A DNA stretch of 64,000 bases, from the NCBI RefSeq assembly GCF_014696355.1, contig NZ_JACJQA010000028.1:124001-188000 (forward strand), in the 5' to 3' direction. The notes below the pieces were generated by a model. It had not been told where the DNA came from. It did no database searches and saw only the letters and a program-made list of their open reading frames with translations. The position numbers were made by a program, and so were the translations under genes. Positions 62,584-64,000 of the stretch are shown here, one piece after another. Origin of the DNA: Pseudanabaena sp. FACHB-1998. GTDB taxonomy: Bacteria; Cyanobacteriota; Cyanobacteriia; Pseudanabaenales; Pseudanabaenaceae. Every line of letters begins with the position of its first letter. Within the stretch, counting starts at the first letter, position 1.

Positions 62584-64000
62584 ATGCAGAAAGCTTTGCC
62601 GTTCTTTCAAAGAAAGCTCAAACTTACTTCCTTTTGGAAAGATAACTATATTTTTCTGCGAGAATTTAAATATTTCTGGAATATTGCAATCCTCGCCCTT
62701 GTTTTTTCTTTCTTAGGAGCCTTCTTTGAGGGCGCGGCAGTAGCCGTAATCAATGCTTTTTTACAAGTGCTAACTAATCCTGATAAGCCTCTTAGCAATA
62801 CAGGCTTAGATTGGCTAAACACATGGCTATTTTCTAATAGTGCCACTACTGGCGATCGCATTGCTCGCTTAGGGCTTTTGGTGATTTTTTTAGGCTGGGT
62901 GCGATCGCTTTTTGCCTATTTAGGACCAGTTTATGCAAAGCTAACCGATGCTTCTTTTGCGGATAGAATGCGGAAGTCGATGTTTGAGCAACTGGTTAGC
63001 CTTAGTTTAGGTTATTACTCTCAAACAAGAACGGGAGATTTCGTTAATTGCCTCACTGGTGAGATTGCTACTATTCAAAGAGGATTTGGAGCCTTATCTG
63101 CCTTTGCGATTCGCGGTTCGACTCTAATTGTTTATATAATTGCCATGTTTTTGATATCTTGGCAGCTATCAATTAGTGCTTTAATCTTGTTTGGAATGCT
63201 TTCGTTAATGATATCGGGGTTTGTAGTTAGGGTTAGAGAAGCTAGTTTCCCTGTATCTAAAGCGGGATCTGACTTTACTTCTATAGGAATTGAATTAATT
63301 AATTCCATGCGAACGATTCACACTTCTGCAACACATAACTTTGAAAGAAAGCGCTTTTATGGAGCTTCTGAAAACGTTAAGCATGCACTATTTAAACTGA
63401 ATAAGTCAGTAGATTTAGTTCGTCCCCTTGCCGAGGGGATTTCAACGACGATTTTAATCTCTGTAATTGTTGCAGCATTCAATATTTTTGTTACCAGTGG
63501 ACAGCTACAAACTGCTTCCTTACTGACCTTCATGTTTGTTTTGTTTAGGATGATTCCTTTAGTGGAGCAAGTTAACGGCTTAAGGATTGAATTAGGCAGT
63601 TATGGAGGTTCTATTGATAAAATCAAAAACATTTTAAAAACAGAAGATAAGATTTATCTTCAGGATGGAGAATTAGAATTTGAAAAACTACAAGATTCAA
63701 TTAACTTCTCATCAGTAAATTTTTCCTACAATGCTGATGACAAGCCTATTTTGTATGATATTAATTTATCAATCAAAAAGGGTGAAACCACAGCTTTAGT
63801 GGGCAGTTCAGGGGCGGGAAAAACCACCTTAGCTGATTTAGTTCCCCGTCTTTACGATCCCACTAGTGGATCAATTTATATTGACGGTATTGATTTACGC
63901 GATCTCAAAATTAGCTCCTTACGCCGCAAGATGGCGATCGTTAGCCAGAGTACCTTTATTTTTAATGCTTCTGTCCGCTACAACATTGGCTATGGATTTG
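62584..64000 (+). CDS. ABC exporter (MsbA/HepA-like), N-terminal part
   Basis: Half-size ABC exporter cut by the window end; 472 residues are visible. Membrane domain: six predicted helices with LIVYIIAMFLISWQLSISAL and SLLTFMFVLFRMIP. Nucleotide-binding domain: Walker A LVGSSGAGKTTLADL, then the Q-loop AIVSQSTFIF at the end. The signature and Walker B are outside. The segment TRTGDFVNCLTGEI is typical of exporters. It resembles cyanobacterial HepA and MsbA proteins, which move polysaccharide or lipid-linked glycans. Starts at ATG 62584. Confidence 0.9.
   Translation, partial: MQKALPFFQRKLKLTSFWKDNYIFLREFKYFWNIAILALVFSFLGAFFEGAAVAVINAFLQVLTNPDKPLSNTGLDWLNTWLFSNSATTGDRIARLGLLVIFLGWVRSLFAYLGPVYAKLTDASFADRMRKSMFEQLVSLSLGYYSQTRTGDFVNCLTGEIATIQRGFGALSAFAIRGSTLIVYIIAMFLISWQLSISALILFGMLSLMISGFVVRVREASFPVSKAGSDFTSIGIELINSMRTIHTSATHNFERKRFYGASENVKHALFKLNKSVDLVRPLAEGISTTILISVIVAAFNIFVTSGQLQTASLLTFMFVLFRMIPLVEQVNGLRIELGSYGGSIDKIKNILKTEDKIYLQDGELEFEKLQDSINFSSVNFSYNADDKPILYDINLSIKKGETTALVGSSGAGKTTLADLVPRLYDPTSGSIYIDGIDLRDLKISSLRRKMAIVSQSTFIFNASVRYNIGYGF

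Overview
The window is cyanobacterial chromosome. The palindrome GCGATCGC (HIP1) occurs in most genes, and there are genes for a high-light-inducible chlorophyll-binding protein, a class C flavodiiron protein, HmpF, a CCB2/CCB4-like cytochrome assembly protein, XisI, and several small proteins found only in cyanobacteria. Modest GC content and many perfect palindromic terminators suggest a filamentous or Pseudanabaena-like lineage; that placement is inference. There is no prophage, CRISPR array, intact insertion sequence or rRNA operon. One tRNA gene (Gly-GCC) is present.

Layout. 1-9.3 kb: end of a GAF-domain signalling protein, biotin synthase, polyphosphate kinase, thiol peroxidase of the Gpx family, a P-loop kinase, a small basic protein, a short TsaB, RsmG, a Hli protein, a protein made of two tandem copies of one domain, and a Uma2 nuclease. 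9.3-20.4 kb: a phosphoribosyltransferase divergent from a flavodiiron protein, a lysA-cdaA-uppS operon (cell-wall precursors plus c-di-AMP synthesis), a CCB-type protein, a Wzc-type polysaccharide kinase and a double-domain cobalamin adenosyltransferase. 20.4-32.3 kb: pentapeptide protein, valyl-tRNA synthetase, CocE-type hydrolase, a stand-alone AtzF C-terminal domain, a very small transcription unit with its own promoter and terminator, YchF, an ABC ATPase, a PixH/PilH-like response regulator, PsiE and DUF72.

32.3-41 kb is the most accessory-looking part. It holds mobA, a large predicted outer-membrane protein, two small secreted paralogues sharing a C-terminal signature, and a divergent set made of a Rieske oxygenase against two membrane proteins, one of them an isoprenylcysteine-methyltransferase-like enzyme. 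AT-rich intergenic regions with inverted repeats separate these genes.

41-64 kb: SpoIID-like protein, a helicase, an orphan xisI with the tail of a broken xisH, RluD, RsmI, a phasin-like protein, cyclophilin, HmpF, an OppC-type permease, a degenerate ADP-ribosylglycohydrolase, a GIY-YIG protein, a stand-alone flavin reductase related to the tail of the flavodiiron protein, tRNA-Gly, TldD, a GH57 glucan branching enzyme, a LysM/M23 peptidase behind a 1.2 kb leader region, pheS, and the start of an exporter-type ABC protein.

Nearly every intergenic region holds a long perfect hairpin with a GCGC-rich core. A subset shares a recognisable core and outer sequence and looks like a dispersed repeat family. 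The best candidates for undescribed biology are the 24-residue peptide gene at 27.3 kb, the secreted-paralogue/outer-membrane cluster at 33-37 kb and the Rieske/methyltransferase divergon at 38-41 kb.
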